Source: Deltaproteobacteria bacterium
Lineage (GTDB): Bacteria > Myxococcota_A > Polyangia > Polyangiales > JADJMO01
NCBI GenBank assembly: GCA_025363655.1
Contig: JANYDK010000012.1
Span: 1 to 64,000 of the forward strand
DNA length: 64,000 bases
Direction: 5' to 3'
Position numbers and translations under genes: made by a program. Positions 31,246-42,746 of the stretch are shown here, piece after piece (position 1 is the first letter of the stretch; every line of letters starts with the position of its first letter). The notes under the pieces are model-generated. The model saw only the letters and a program-made list of their open reading frames with translations, was not told the origin of the DNA and did no database searches.

Positions 31246-31761
31246 TCACACGCGTCGGATCTCGTCGTCGAACAAGTATGCCAAGGACGAGCCTCGGTCG
31301 TCCTCTGCCCCCCGCGTGGCATCCGCGGCGTAGGACTCCGCGGCGCTGCGATCGGGAAAATCCTGGCGACCGATTCGGCCGTTGGGCTCGAAGACGACGA
31401 CGCGAACGTTCCCCTTCGCGATCGGGCCACCCGCACGCGCATGGTGGGCCGGTGGGTCGAGCAGCGTCTCGAAGTGGTCGAGCACGCACGCGAGCACTCC
31501 GTCGGGGCAGCTCGGATCCCCGACGAAGAACCACCAATAGCCCTGCTGGTTGTTGAGCGAGAAGGCATGCCCGCGGAAGGTGAAGTCGATCCACGCCTCG
31601 ACGATTCTGTCAGTGAACATGGTGACGTCGGCGGCTCCGACGAGCGTGGAGGCGTACGTGCGCAGCTGATCCCACTGCGGCGTCGCCGGGTCGTAGGTCT
31701 CGGGCAGGTCGCCGAAGTGGCGGGACCCGTCACGCATTCGAGTGTCGAAGACGCGCGGCAT
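31246..31761 (-). CDS. Hypothetical protein
   Basis: 171 residues, soluble, no signal peptide. Pattern ITFTFRGHAFSLNNQQGYWWFFVGDPSCPD is not associated with a family I recognise; the domain looks like a small alpha/beta fold with a CPD turn. It starts 14 nt after the end of the kinase-FKBP gene in the same orientation and is probably co-expressed with it. Confidence 0.6.
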   Translation of the reverse strand: MPRVFDTRMRDGSRHFGDLPETYDPATPQWDQLRTYASTLVGAADVTMFTDRIVEAWIDFTFRGHAFSLNNQQGYWWFFVGDPSCPDGVLACVLDHFETLLDPPAHHARAGGPIAKGNVRVVVFEPNGRIGRQDFPDRSAAESYAADATRGAEDDRGSSLAYLFDDEIRRV

Positions 31762-31775
31762 CGAGACGTCGCCGT

Positions 31776-33827
<2,052 letters not shown>

Positions 33828-33852
33828 CGCTCGGCGATGGTATCCTCCGTCG

Positions 33853-34476
33853 ATGCGGGGTGCATGGTCGACGATCGCGGCGCTCGCGGTGGCGGTGGCG
33901 CTCGTCGCCTGTCGGGACAAGAACGACTCCATCGCTGCCGAGCGCGACGAGCCGAGCAAGAAGACGCCGAAGTCGGCGAGTCCGTCTCCCCCGCCCGCTC
34001 AGGTGCCCGGCTTGGTAGTGACGATGACGCCGACGCCGCACCTCGAGCTCGACGGCGTCGCGCTCTCGGTGCGGATGAAGAAGGGCCCGCTCTTCGCGGC
34101 GATGGGTGAGCCGAGCTGGTCGAAGGACTACGGCGCCGACGAAGGCGCGATGAGCAACACGACCTACGTCTCGTACGCCAAACACGGCGTCACGGTGCGT
34201 CTCAAGAACGACCTCGTCGAGGGTTTTTACGTCTATTTCCGCGTCGAAGAGTACGACGGGCACAAGCTGGGTCCGTCGACCGCGAAGCTGCCCGCCGACC
34301 TCGGCGTCGACGCGACGATGGCCGACGTCGAGGCCGCGCTCGGCAAGGCCGACGATCGCGACGTGGTCGAAAGCATGAAGTGGGTCGACCTCGAGTATCG
34401 GCGCGGAGGCGCGCTGGTGAAGGTCCACTTCGCCGAAGAAAAGTTCATCTCGGTGTCGATCGAGCTCGCGCCGTGA
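33853..34476 (+). CDS. Hypothetical lipoprotein
   Basis: 207 residues. Signal MRGAWSTIAALAVAVALVAC (lipobox VAC), Pro/Ser/Lys-rich linker, then a beta-rich domain of about 150 residues (LDGVALSVRMKKGPLFAAMGEPSW; VRLKNDLVEGFYVYFRVEEY). Reads like a DUF4340/DUF4476-type small periplasmic domain, but no confident match. It is divergently paired with the kinase-FKBP gene and may share its promoter region. Confidence 0.68.
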   Translation: MRGAWSTIAALAVAVALVACRDKNDSIAAERDEPSKKTPKSASPSPPPAQVPGLVVTMTPTPHLELDGVALSVRMKKGPLFAAMGEPSWSKDYGADEGAMSNTTYVSYAKHGVTVRLKNDLVEGFYVYFRVEEYDGHKLGPSTAKLPADLGVDATMADVEAALGKADDRDVVESMKWVDLEYRRGGALVKVHFAEEKFISVSIELAP

Positions 34477-34490
34477 TGGTTCACTCGAGC

Positions 34491-34985
34491 TCACCAGAGG
34501 TCGACGCGAAGATCGGATACGCGTGACGACGGCGCCAGAAAGAGCCGACTAGAAGGCTGAGCGCGGTACGCGATGTGGACGATGTGCTCTTCGTACCAGG
34601 GTTCGTCGTACTGTTGATGACGACCGTTGAAGACGACGTCGAGGCGCTCACCTGCGCCCAGGGATTCGGGCCGCGGGGAGCGGCGCGCGGGAGCCCCGAG
34701 CGCGCCGTCATTGCCGACGATCGAGACTTCGAGGGATTCGTCGACGAGTCGAAAACGAAGTGGCCCTTCGCGGGTGGGAAGCGCCTCGCCTGACTTCTCG
34801 GTCGCGCGCGTAGCCCAGGCATCGGCCTCGTCGCGCACGATTCGATGCAGCGCGTACGTCGCGGCCGAAGCAACGAGCTCCTCTGGCAAGACAAAGCCCC
34901 GGGGCAATCGAGCCCGAAGCTCGCGCCCCTCCGCGCCGCGCGTCCGCTTGGTCCAGCGCGTCACGATGTACTGGGCGACGAGCAC
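34491..34985 (-). CDS. Hypothetical protein at the end of the MacAB-type operon
   Basis: 164 residues beginning with GTG, 7 nt after the permease stop and in the same direction. No signal or membrane segment after the hydrophobic start LVAQYIVT. Basic N-terminal half with an Arg-rich patch (GRELRARLPRGFVLP) and a C-terminal region with HIVHIAYRAQPSSRLFLAP. No family recognised. Confidence 0.55.
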   Translation of the reverse strand: MLVAQYIVTRWTKRTRGAEGRELRARLPRGFVLPEELVASAATYALHRIVRDEADAWATRATEKSGEALPTREGPLRFRLVDESLEVSIVGNDGALGAPARRSPRPESLGAGERLDVVFNGRHQQYDEPWYEEHIVHIAYRAQPSSRLFLAPSSRVSDLRVDLW

Positions 34986-34991
34986 ACGCCC

Positions 34992-36193
34992 TCACTCGTG
35001 CCGCAGCGCCTCGATCGGATTCAACCTCGCCGCCTTCCGCGCCGGGAAAAAACCGAACCCCACCCCGATGGTCGCCGAGAACCCGACCGCGATCAGCATG
35101 ATGTCCGGCGCGAGCGCGAAGGGCATCTTCAGCGCGCGCGTGGCCGCGAAGCTGATCGCCAGACCGAAGACGATCCCGAGCCCGCCGCCGAGCGTCGAGA
35201 GCGCCACCGCCTCGATGAGGAACTGCATCAGCACCTCGGCCCCGCGCGCGCCGATGGCGAGGCGCAAACCGATCTCGCGCGTTCGCTCGGTGACCGACAC
35301 CAGCATGATGTTCATGATGCCGATGCCGCCGACGAGCAGGCTGACGCCGGCGATGGCGCCGAGGAGCGCAGTGAGGGCGCCGGTGACGCTGCCGAGCGTG
35401 TTGCTGATTTCCTTCATGTCCTGCACCGCGAAGTCGTTGGCCTGACCGGGAGCGATGCGACGGCGCTCGCGCATGAGGGCCTCGATTTGCTGCTTCGCCT
35501 TCGTCGTCAGCTTGTCGCTGGAGGCGCTGACGAAGATGGCCCCGACGTCGTTGCTGCCGGCGATGCGACGTTGAAACGCCGAGAGCGGCATGACGAGAAA
35601 ATCGTCCTGATCTTGGCCGAACGTCGATTGGCCTTTGGAGGCGAGGATGCCGACGACGTTGCACGAGACGTTGCCGACGCGGATGGCGGCGCCGATCGCG
35701 TCTTGGGGGCCGAAGAGCTCTTTGCGCACGGTCTCGCCGAGGATGCAGACCGGCGTGCCGCCTTGGAGCTGCGCGTCGGAGAAGCTCTGGCCCTTGGCGA
35801 TGGTGAAGCCGCGCACCGCGAAGTACTCGTTGGTCGAGCCGGTGACGGTGCTGCTCCAGTTCTTGTTGCCGTAGACGATGAGCGCGCCGCGGCTGGCGGT
35901 GGGGGCGACCTTGGAGACCGCGGCGACCTCGCGCTCGATGGCCTTGGCGTCGTCGACCTTGAGCGCGGGCGCGCTGGCGCTGGTCGGGCCACGGCGCTCG
36001 CTGCCGGGAGAGATGATGAGGAGGTTGGTCCCCATGTTGGCGATGTCGGCGGTGATCTTCGCGGTGGCGGCGCGGCCGAGAGTGACCATCGCGATGACCG
36101 AGCCGACGCCGATGACGATGCCGAGCGTGGTCAGGACCGAGCGCATGGTGTTGCGTCGGATCTCGCGGATGGCCATGACGATGGTCGCCCAGA

Positions 36194-36197
<4 letters not shown>
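34992..36197 (-). CDS. MacB-type ABC transporter permease
   Basis: 401 residues. FtsX/MacB topology: an N-terminal membrane helix (SVLTTLGIVIGVGSVIAM), a large periplasmic MacB_PCD domain (about residues 45-260) and three C-terminal helices, ending in the FtsX signature LVGGIGIMNIMLVSVTERTREIG and FFPARKAARLNPIEALRHE. It overlaps the ATPase gene as ATGA and works with the adaptor and the ATPase as a MacAB-like exporter of peptides, macrolides or lipoproteins. Confidence 0.93.
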
Positions 36198-36969
<772 letters not shown>

Positions 36970-36970
<1 letters not shown>

Positions 36971-38196
36971 CAGGGCGTGTCCTTGACGTCGACGAGCACC
37001 TGCGTCCCGAGCTCGAGCTTGCCGCCGAGGATCTCGGTGAGCACGCCGTCGGAGGCGCCGACCGAGACGTCGACGGCGACGGGAGTCTTTCCTTGCAGCA
37101 CCCAGACGTGCTGCTTCTTGTCGGCATCGACGCTGCCCGCCTTCTTGTCCGGCGTTTGCGCGCTAGGCGGGGTGAAGCGGAGCGCGGCGTTGGGCACCGT
37201 CAGCGCGTTCTTCTTCGTCTCGGCGACGATGGTCGCGGTGCAGGTCATGCCAGGGCGGAGGAGCTTCTCCGAGTTGTCGACCTGGAGCACCGCCTGGTAC
37301 GTGACGACGTTCTGCGAGGTCTTCGGCTCGTTGTGCAGCGAGAGCACTTTCGAGGCAAATTTACGGCCTGGATACGCCTCGACGGTGAACGAGGCCTCGA
37401 GGCCATCGCGCACGCGCCCGACGTCGGCCTCGTCGACGTCGACGTTGAGCCGCATCAGCGTGAGATCTTGCGCGAGCTTGAAGAGCACCGGCGTGGTGAA
37501 GCCGGCGGTCACCGTCTGCCCGGGCTCGACGAGGCGCGAGAGGACGCTGCCGTCGATCGGCGAATAGATTTTGGTTTTGTCGAGGCGTGACTTCGAGGCC
37601 TTGTAAGCGGCGGATGCGAGCGTGGCGCTGGCGTGGGCGCTGGCGAGGTTGGCGTCGGCGCGCTGCTTGGAAGCGGTCGCCGATTCGAGATCGCCCTGGC
37701 CGAGGAGGCCTTGCGCGTGCAGCGACTTGGCGCGCTCGAAAGCGAGCGTCGCTTCGGTGACCGTCGCCTTCGCCTGGAGGATCGACGCGTTCGCTTGCGT
37801 CACCTGGGCGAGCGCCTGATCGGCGGCGGCGCGGAGCTGCTCGGGATCGATCTCGGCGAGGAGCTGTCCCTTCTTCACCACGTCGTTGGCGTCGACGTTG
37901 ACCGCCAGGAGCTTGCCGGTGACCTCGGCGCCGACCTCGACGGTGGTGATCGCTTGGAGCGTGCCGGTGGCGGTGACGGTGACGAGCACGTCGGCGCGCT
38001 TCACCTCGGCGGACTCGTAGGTCGGCCCTTTGCTGGCGACGCGAAGGCGCCAGGCGCGGAAGGCGAAGATGGCAACGGCGAGCGCGGCAACGAGCACGAC
38101 CCAGACGACGATGCGACGCGCGAGTGAAGGGCGACCCGGACCGAGTGCCTTGCGCACGTCCTCGGTCGTCTTGTGGGAGACGTTGGGCGTGGCCAT
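36970..38196 (-). CDS. HlyD/MacA-family periplasmic adaptor
   Basis: 408 residues. An N-terminal membrane anchor (RRIVVWVVLVAALAVAIF), a barrel-sandwich domain with TVTATGTLQAITTVEVGAEV, a long coiled coil (about residues 105-190: QALAQVTQANASILQAK), DGSVLSRLVEPGQTVTAG and the C-terminal LRPGMTCTATI. This is the MacA-type link between the ABC transporter and an outer-membrane channel; no TolC-like gene is present in this operon. First gene of the operon. Confidence 0.93.
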
Positions 38197-38290
38197 CGCG
38201 CGCTGGACGCTAGTCCATCGGACTCTCGCGCGCACCACGCCGCGGACTCTCCGTGCTCCCACGCGGCACGCCTCCTGCTCTTGCCGCGCC

Positions 38291-39052
38291 GTGCGCCTTC
38301 GTCTCTCGACGCTCGGGCTGGTGAATCTCGTCGCCAGTGTCACCACCTTCGCCGTCGGCGCCGCGGAGAAGACCGCTCCGATCTCCGCCGCCGTCGATCT
38401 CGCGCGGCTGGCGATCGAGCTCGATCTCTTCGACCAGGAGGCCCACCGGGCGCGCCTCGCCTCCCAGTTGACGGGGCTGGCGGTGGGCGGCGTGATGTTG
38501 CCGACGGGGCTCGTGCTCCTCCATCGCACCGACGGCGTCTCGCAAGCGCTGGTGGTCGGCATGATCGTCGGCGGCTCGGCGCAGCTCGTGGCGGTGCCGT
38601 TCGGATTTCTCCCCACACAGATGGAGGAAATTCGCGATCGACTGCGACGACGCATCGCAGAGAACGCCGACCCAAAGACCACCATCCAGCTGATCGAGGC
38701 CGATTGGCAGGATGCTGCCGACCACGCTCGCCACAAGCGTCGCTACGCCGGGGCGACGGTGGGGGGCATCGGCGTCGCCAGTCTGACGACGGGCCTCGTG
38801 TTTCTGCTCGCCAACGAGGGAGTCTTCGGGCTGAGCCGGAAATCGCAATACACCTGGGGCGGCGTCCTCACGGGGACGGGCGTGTCGATGACCACGCTCG
38901 GCACGCGCTTTCTCCTCGAGTGGAGCGCCGAAGAGACGGCGTGGGAGGCATATCGCACGATGCGACCGGAGGTGGTGACGCCGACGACGCTCTCTCTCGG
39001 CGTAGTGCCCATGAACGGCGGCGCGCTCGCGTTCGTCGGCACAGGCTTCTGA
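38291..39052 (+). CDS. Hypothetical membrane protein
   Basis: 254 residues from a GTG start after a spacer with no other gene. About four hydrophobic segments (TGLAVGGVMLPTGLVLL; ALVVGMIVGGSAQLVAVPFGF; GATVGGIGVASLTTGLVFLL; YTWGGVLTGTGVSMTTLGTRFLL) separated by helical soluble stretches. No family recognised. Divergent from the MacAB-type operon. Confidence 0.55.
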   Translation: MRLRLSTLGLVNLVASVTTFAVGAAEKTAPISAAVDLARLAIELDLFDQEAHRARLASQLTGLAVGGVMLPTGLVLLHRTDGVSQALVVGMIVGGSAQLVAVPFGFLPTQMEEIRDRLRRRIAENADPKTTIQLIEADWQDAADHARHKRRYAGATVGGIGVASLTTGLVFLLANEGVFGLSRKSQYTWGGVLTGTGVSMTTLGTRFLLEWSAEETAWEAYRTMRPEVVTPTTLSLGVVPMNGGALAFVGTGF

Positions 39053-39115
39053 ACGCGACATCGACCGAGACAAATCATCTCGCTGTGGCGAAGAGTCCCG
39101 GGGCAATCGGGCGCG

Positions 39116-39157
39116 TTCTTCGGCAATCGCGCCACATTCTTCGGCAAAGGCGCCACG
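39116..39157. repeat. Two adjacent 21-bp direct repeats upstream of the DUF3494 gene
   Basis: TTCTTCGGCAATCGCGCCAC and TTCTTCGGCAAAGGCGCCAC follow each other with a 21-bp period and three differences in 21 positions. The pair lies about 40 bp before the start of the ice-binding-type gene. It could be a binding-site pair or an accidental duplication. Confidence 0.55.
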
Positions 39158-39192
39158 CCCACGCGGCACGGCGAATGCTCTGTCGATGGTTC

Positions 39193-40125
39193 ATGACGCT
39201 TTCCTCTTTCGCTTCCCTTCCCTTCTTCGCCCTCGGGTGCTGCTGCTTCGCCCTCACGGCCTGCAGCGATTCCTCGATGGACCCCTCCTCCAATGCCGAC
39301 GCCGACGGCGCGCTCGAGGCTGCGACTGACGGCAGCAGCGACACTGGCGACGGCGCCATGGTCGATGGCAATCGCGACGACACGATGGGGTCGGACGTCG
39401 CGCTCCTCGACACGCGCGAAACGCGCGACACGAACGTCGACGTTGGTCCGCACGCCGGTCCGGCGCCGGTGTACCTCGGGAGCGCGGGCTCCTTCGTGGT
39501 GCTGGCGAAGACCGCCATCTCGACCGTCCCGACGTCGGCGGTCACGGGCGATCTCGGGATCAGCCCCGCGGCCGCGAGCTTCATCACCGGGTTCTCGCTG
39601 ACGCGCGCCGGCACCTATTGGACCTCGTCGCAGGTGGTGGGGAAGCTCTACGCCGCCGACAACGACCCGCCGACGCCGACCGCGATGACCACGGCCATCG
39701 GCGACATGATGACGGCGTACACCGACGCCGCCGGCCGCCTGACGCCGGATTTCCTCGACTTCCACACCGGCGCCATCGGCGGACTCACCCTCGCTCCCGG
39801 GCTCTACAAGTGGAACTCGTCGGTCGGCATCGCCGATGGCGTGACCCTCGCGGGCGGCGCCAACGACACGTGGATCTTCCAGATCAACGGCGACCTCCTG
39901 GAGAGCGCGGGTAAGCGCGTCACGCTGAGCGGCGGTGCGCAGGCGAAGAACGTGGTTTGGCAGATCACCGGCCACGTCGATGTCGGAGCGTCGGCGCACT
40001 TCGAGGGGGTCGTGCTCTGCAAGACCGACGTCACCTTGCACACCGGCGCGTCGATCTTGGGTCGCCTGCTTTCGCAGACGGCGGTCCACCTCGACGGCAG
40101 CGCGGTCACCGCGCCGAGTCTCTAG
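39193..40125 (+). CDS. Ice-binding-like (DUF3494) lipoprotein
   Basis: 310 residues. Signal ALGCCCFALTAC gives a lipobox (LTAC); a start 18 nt upstream (MLCRWF) is also possible. An Asp/Ala/Thr-rich linker precedes a DUF3494 domain: APVYLGSAGSFVVLAKTAISTVPTSAVTGDLGISP, then GLYKWNSSVGIADGVTLAGG and NVVWQITGHVDVGASAHFEGVVL, ending HTGASILGRLLSQTAVHLDGSAV. These are the beta-solenoid signatures of ice-binding proteins. In a lipoprotein of a myxobacterium the role could be adhesion rather than ice binding. Confidence 0.86.
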   Translation: MTLSSFASLPFFALGCCCFALTACSDSSMDPSSNADADGALEAATDGSSDTGDGAMVDGNRDDTMGSDVALLDTRETRDTNVDVGPHAGPAPVYLGSAGSFVVLAKTAISTVPTSAVTGDLGISPAAASFITGFSLTRAGTYWTSSQVVGKLYAADNDPPTPTAMTTAIGDMMTAYTDAAGRLTPDFLDFHTGAIGGLTLAPGLYKWNSSVGIADGVTLAGGANDTWIFQINGDLLESAGKRVTLSGGAQAKNVVWQITGHVDVGASAHFEGVVLCKTDVTLHTGASILGRLLSQTAVHLDGSAVTAPSL

Positions 40126-40205
40126 CTCGTCCTGCGCGCGGGGCGATCTCGTGATCATTATCCGTATTGCCCACGCGCCTACATGTGGTACATCTGGCGC
40201 CCCAT

Positions 40206-41258
40206 ATGGCCCAGAAGCTCATTTTTCGCGGTCTTCTCACGTCCGTGCTCGTCGTCGCTTCCGTCGGCTGCGCCGCGCCCTCGCACAAGGAGCCGGTCGA
40301 AGCCGACGTCGCGACCGACGAGGCCGCGCTCAGCATCACGCTCTCGCCGACCAAGGGCGGACAGTCGAACACGGTGTCGTTCGACGGCAAGACCAAGTGG
40401 TACGGCTACAAGTTCCACGGCGCTGCCCACGAGAAGATTTCGATCTACGCACAGGCCAACAAGGGAGACGTCGACCCCGTCCTCTACCTCTACAAGGTCT
40501 CGAAGACGACCGGCCGCACCACCGGCTCTGCGCTCGCCGTCAACGACGACACCGCCACGACCGGCATCCTCCTGAAGGACACCGACGCGAGCATCGACGG
40601 CTTCGTGCTCCCGCTCGAGAGCGACTACGCCATCCTCGTTCGCGGCTACGACCTCGCCGAGCGCGGCCTCCTCCAGGTCTGGTACACGTCCGACGTCGCC
40701 CCCCTCGACAAGCCGGCGACGTTCCCGGCGAGCGGCAGCGGCATTGTCATCCCTGAGTTCACGCAGACCGACGCCCGCGAGACGCCCATCTCGAAGGAAG
40801 CGATCGCGCTGCAGGACAAGGCCGCGGCAAACGGTCTCGTCCTCGTGCCGGCGCGCGTGCAGCTCGATGCGGCGAAGCTGAAGGCGCTCGTCGCCGACGC
40901 GACGGCCTTCCGAACCTTCGCCTACGACATGATGTACTACGCGGGCGCCAAGCCCTTCGGCAGCTCGTACCCGCACTTCCACGGTCCCGCGACCGTCACG
41001 TCGATCGCCGCCGCCGACGCGCTGAAGGTGCTGGCGAAGGCCACCGTCGATTTCGGCTCGTCCGACGCGCAGCCGCTCGGGCAGCTCGAGCGCCAGCTCG
41101 TCGAGTCGATGCTCGGTGACGGCGCGTTCGCCACCAAGCGCGTGCAGGTCTTCCAAGTGCATTGGGACAACGCCGACGACACCAACGCCGAGAGCATCCT
41201 CGCCGTCGACGTGGCCTCCGGCGAGTCGCGCGCGGTCACGTTCGTCAACCCGCCGTGA
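40206..41258 (+). CDS. Hypothetical lipoprotein with a prepeptidase-like N-domain
   Basis: 350 residues. The ATG chosen lies 13 codons into the open frame and gives signal RGLLTSVLVVASVGC (lipobox SVGC). The N-terminal half (about 40-170) is beta-rich with FDGKTKWYGYKFHGAAHEKISIYAQAN and VLPLESDYAILVRGYD, reminiscent of bacterial pre-peptidase or PPC-like domains. The C-terminal half is an unrecognised alpha/beta domain. Function unknown. Confidence 0.65.
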   Translation: MAQKLIFRGLLTSVLVVASVGCAAPSHKEPVEADVATDEAALSITLSPTKGGQSNTVSFDGKTKWYGYKFHGAAHEKISIYAQANKGDVDPVLYLYKVSKTTGRTTGSALAVNDDTATTGILLKDTDASIDGFVLPLESDYAILVRGYDLAERGLLQVWYTSDVAPLDKPATFPASGSGIVIPEFTQTDARETPISKEAIALQDKAAANGLVLVPARVQLDAAKLKALVADATAFRTFAYDMMYYAGAKPFGSSYPHFHGPATVTSIAAADALKVLAKATVDFGSSDAQPLGQLERQLVESMLGDGAFATKRVQVFQVHWDNADDTNAESILAVDVASGESRAVTFVNPP

Positions 41259-41371
41259 CGACGAAGCGGGCTGTCGTCATCGAGGGGCCCAATCCGATGT
41301 CGCTCGACAACCCCTGGGGGATGGTCTCCGGCGTCCGAGGCCCGGTGGTGCGGCGGCGAAGCGATCGCGCG

Positions 41372-42058
41372 CTACGTAGTGCCGTGAATCTCGATCAATT
41401 TCTTCTGCGTGCCATCGTCGAGCTCACCCGTGCGATCGAGTCCGTTGGCCTCTTGAAACCCAGCGAGCGCGAGCGCGGTCAGCGCGTCGATGGCGTCGGG
41501 ATCGGAATCGACGTCGTCGTCGGTATCGCCACAGAAATAGCCGAGGTTGTTCAGCCGCGCCTTGGCGCCACTGAGCGTGTCGACCGGATGGAGATGGCCA
41601 ATCGCCACATCCCAGACGTAGAGCGGACCGGTCTTGGCGTCGCCGTCGAAGACGAGGAGCTTCGCGGTGGTCGCCGTCGCCGCGATCTTCTGCTCGACGA
41701 TTCCATCACCATCGGTCGAGCCACGACGCACGTCGGTATCGCTCAGGCGTAGCTCGTACTTCTTGCTGGCGAGCGGCTTCTCTTCTTCGTCTTTGACCTG
41801 GATGCGCAACAGCGTCCTCGGCAAAGCCACTTGAAAGCGATTGCGCTGTTCGAGCTTGGCGGGCGCGGACTTGGTCGAGCGCTTGGCATCGGGAATGGTC
41901 AGCGCATCGCCGGGATAGATGACGGCGGGATCGGGGCGCGCCTTCTTGAAGTCGGCGTTGCTCGGGTGATCGTAAATCGAGCGCCAGTTCAGGAAGCCGA
42001 ACTTCTGCGCGATGCTCGAGAGGCAGTCACCTTGCTCGACCGAATAGCTCGTAGGCAT
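41372..42058 (-). CDS. LysM plus peptidoglycan-binding domain protein
   Basis: 228 residues without a signal peptide. N-terminal LysM (YSVEQGDCLSSIAQKFGF ... YPGDALTIPD), a central beta-rich segment of about 80 residues (LLRIQVKDEEEKPLASKKYELRL), and a C-terminal PGB_1-like domain (ARLNNLGYFCGDTDDDVDSD, LALAGFQEANGLDRTGELDD). Such signal-less LysM/PGB proteins with a middle beta domain are typical components of type VI secretion or phage-tail-like effector clusters. Divergent from the small beta-rich gene and the phospholipase D. Confidence 0.85.
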   Translation of the reverse strand: MPTSYSVEQGDCLSSIAQKFGFLNWRSIYDHPSNADFKKARPDPAVIYPGDALTIPDAKRSTKSAPAKLEQRNRFQVALPRTLLRIQVKDEEEKPLASKKYELRLSDTDVRRGSTDGDGIVEQKIAATATTAKLLVFDGDAKTGPLYVWDVAIGHLHPVDTLSGAKARLNNLGYFCGDTDDDVDSDPDAIDALTALALAGFQEANGLDRTGELDDGTQKKLIEIHGTT

Positions 42059-42162
42059 GTCGCGCGAGCCCGTTGCAAACACGTGGCCGACGCCATTGGT
42101 CGATGGTTTCGATGATGGCCCAGCTCGTGCACATGCGATGGGCTGCCTGGAGGAGGCCGTGC

Positions 42163-42675
42163 ATGGACGACGACAATCCCGAGCTTCCCGATCGCGACCT
42201 CTCGGCCTATCCGACGGCACGCGTCGCACGCCTCCCTTCGCCCGCGACTGACAAGCTCAGTGCGGTATTGATCGCGCGGCCGAGGGCCTGCCTCATCGTG
42301 CGAGTGACGTTTCACAGAGCGCCGTGCGTCGGGTTGACCGTGAAATTCTCGAAGGTCGGCGATGACGGCGCTGCCGGCGACGCAGTCGGTGAAGAGGTCG
42401 TCACCGACGGATACGGCCTCGCGGGGGTGGGATTCATGGTGCCGGCGGGGCTCTACGTCTGCGCGATTCAAGGGCAATTGCCGACGATCGTCTCCACGGT
42501 CGCCGCGCCGGGCGAGGCCCATCCAGTCGTGACGCCGATCGATCGGCCGCATTTCGACGTCGATGAATCGCACGAGTGGCACGATGACGCGCTCGACGGA
42601 CCGCTTCCCGAGCCCCCGACCGAAGATTCCGAACCCGATGACCCTGCAGATGCGGATGCCAGTGCGGTCGCCTGA
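42163..42675 (+). CDS. Small beta-rich hypothetical protein in the effector-like cluster
   Basis: 170 residues starting at the ATG that follows a strong ribosome site (GGAGGAGG). No signal. The core (DKLSAVLIARPRACLIVRVTFHRAPCVGLTVKFSKVGDD) has the alternating pattern of an immunoglobulin- or carboxypeptidase-regulatory-like domain, followed by an acidic tail. It shares this type of fold with the middle part of the LysM protein. Possibly an adaptor or structural partner of the phospholipase D gene 71 nt downstream. Confidence 0.6.
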   Translation: MDDDNPELPDRDLSAYPTARVARLPSPATDKLSAVLIARPRACLIVRVTFHRAPCVGLTVKFSKVGDDGAAGDAVGEEVVTDGYGLAGVGFMVPAGLYVCAIQGQLPTIVSTVAAPGEAHPVVTPIDRPHFDVDESHEWHDDALDGPLPEPPTEDSEPDDPADADASAVA

Positions 42676-42746
42676 CCGGCCGCCTGCGACACGTCGAGCC
42701 GTTGCATGCGACAGCATCCAGCCGTTGCACCCGAGGTGAACGTTCG

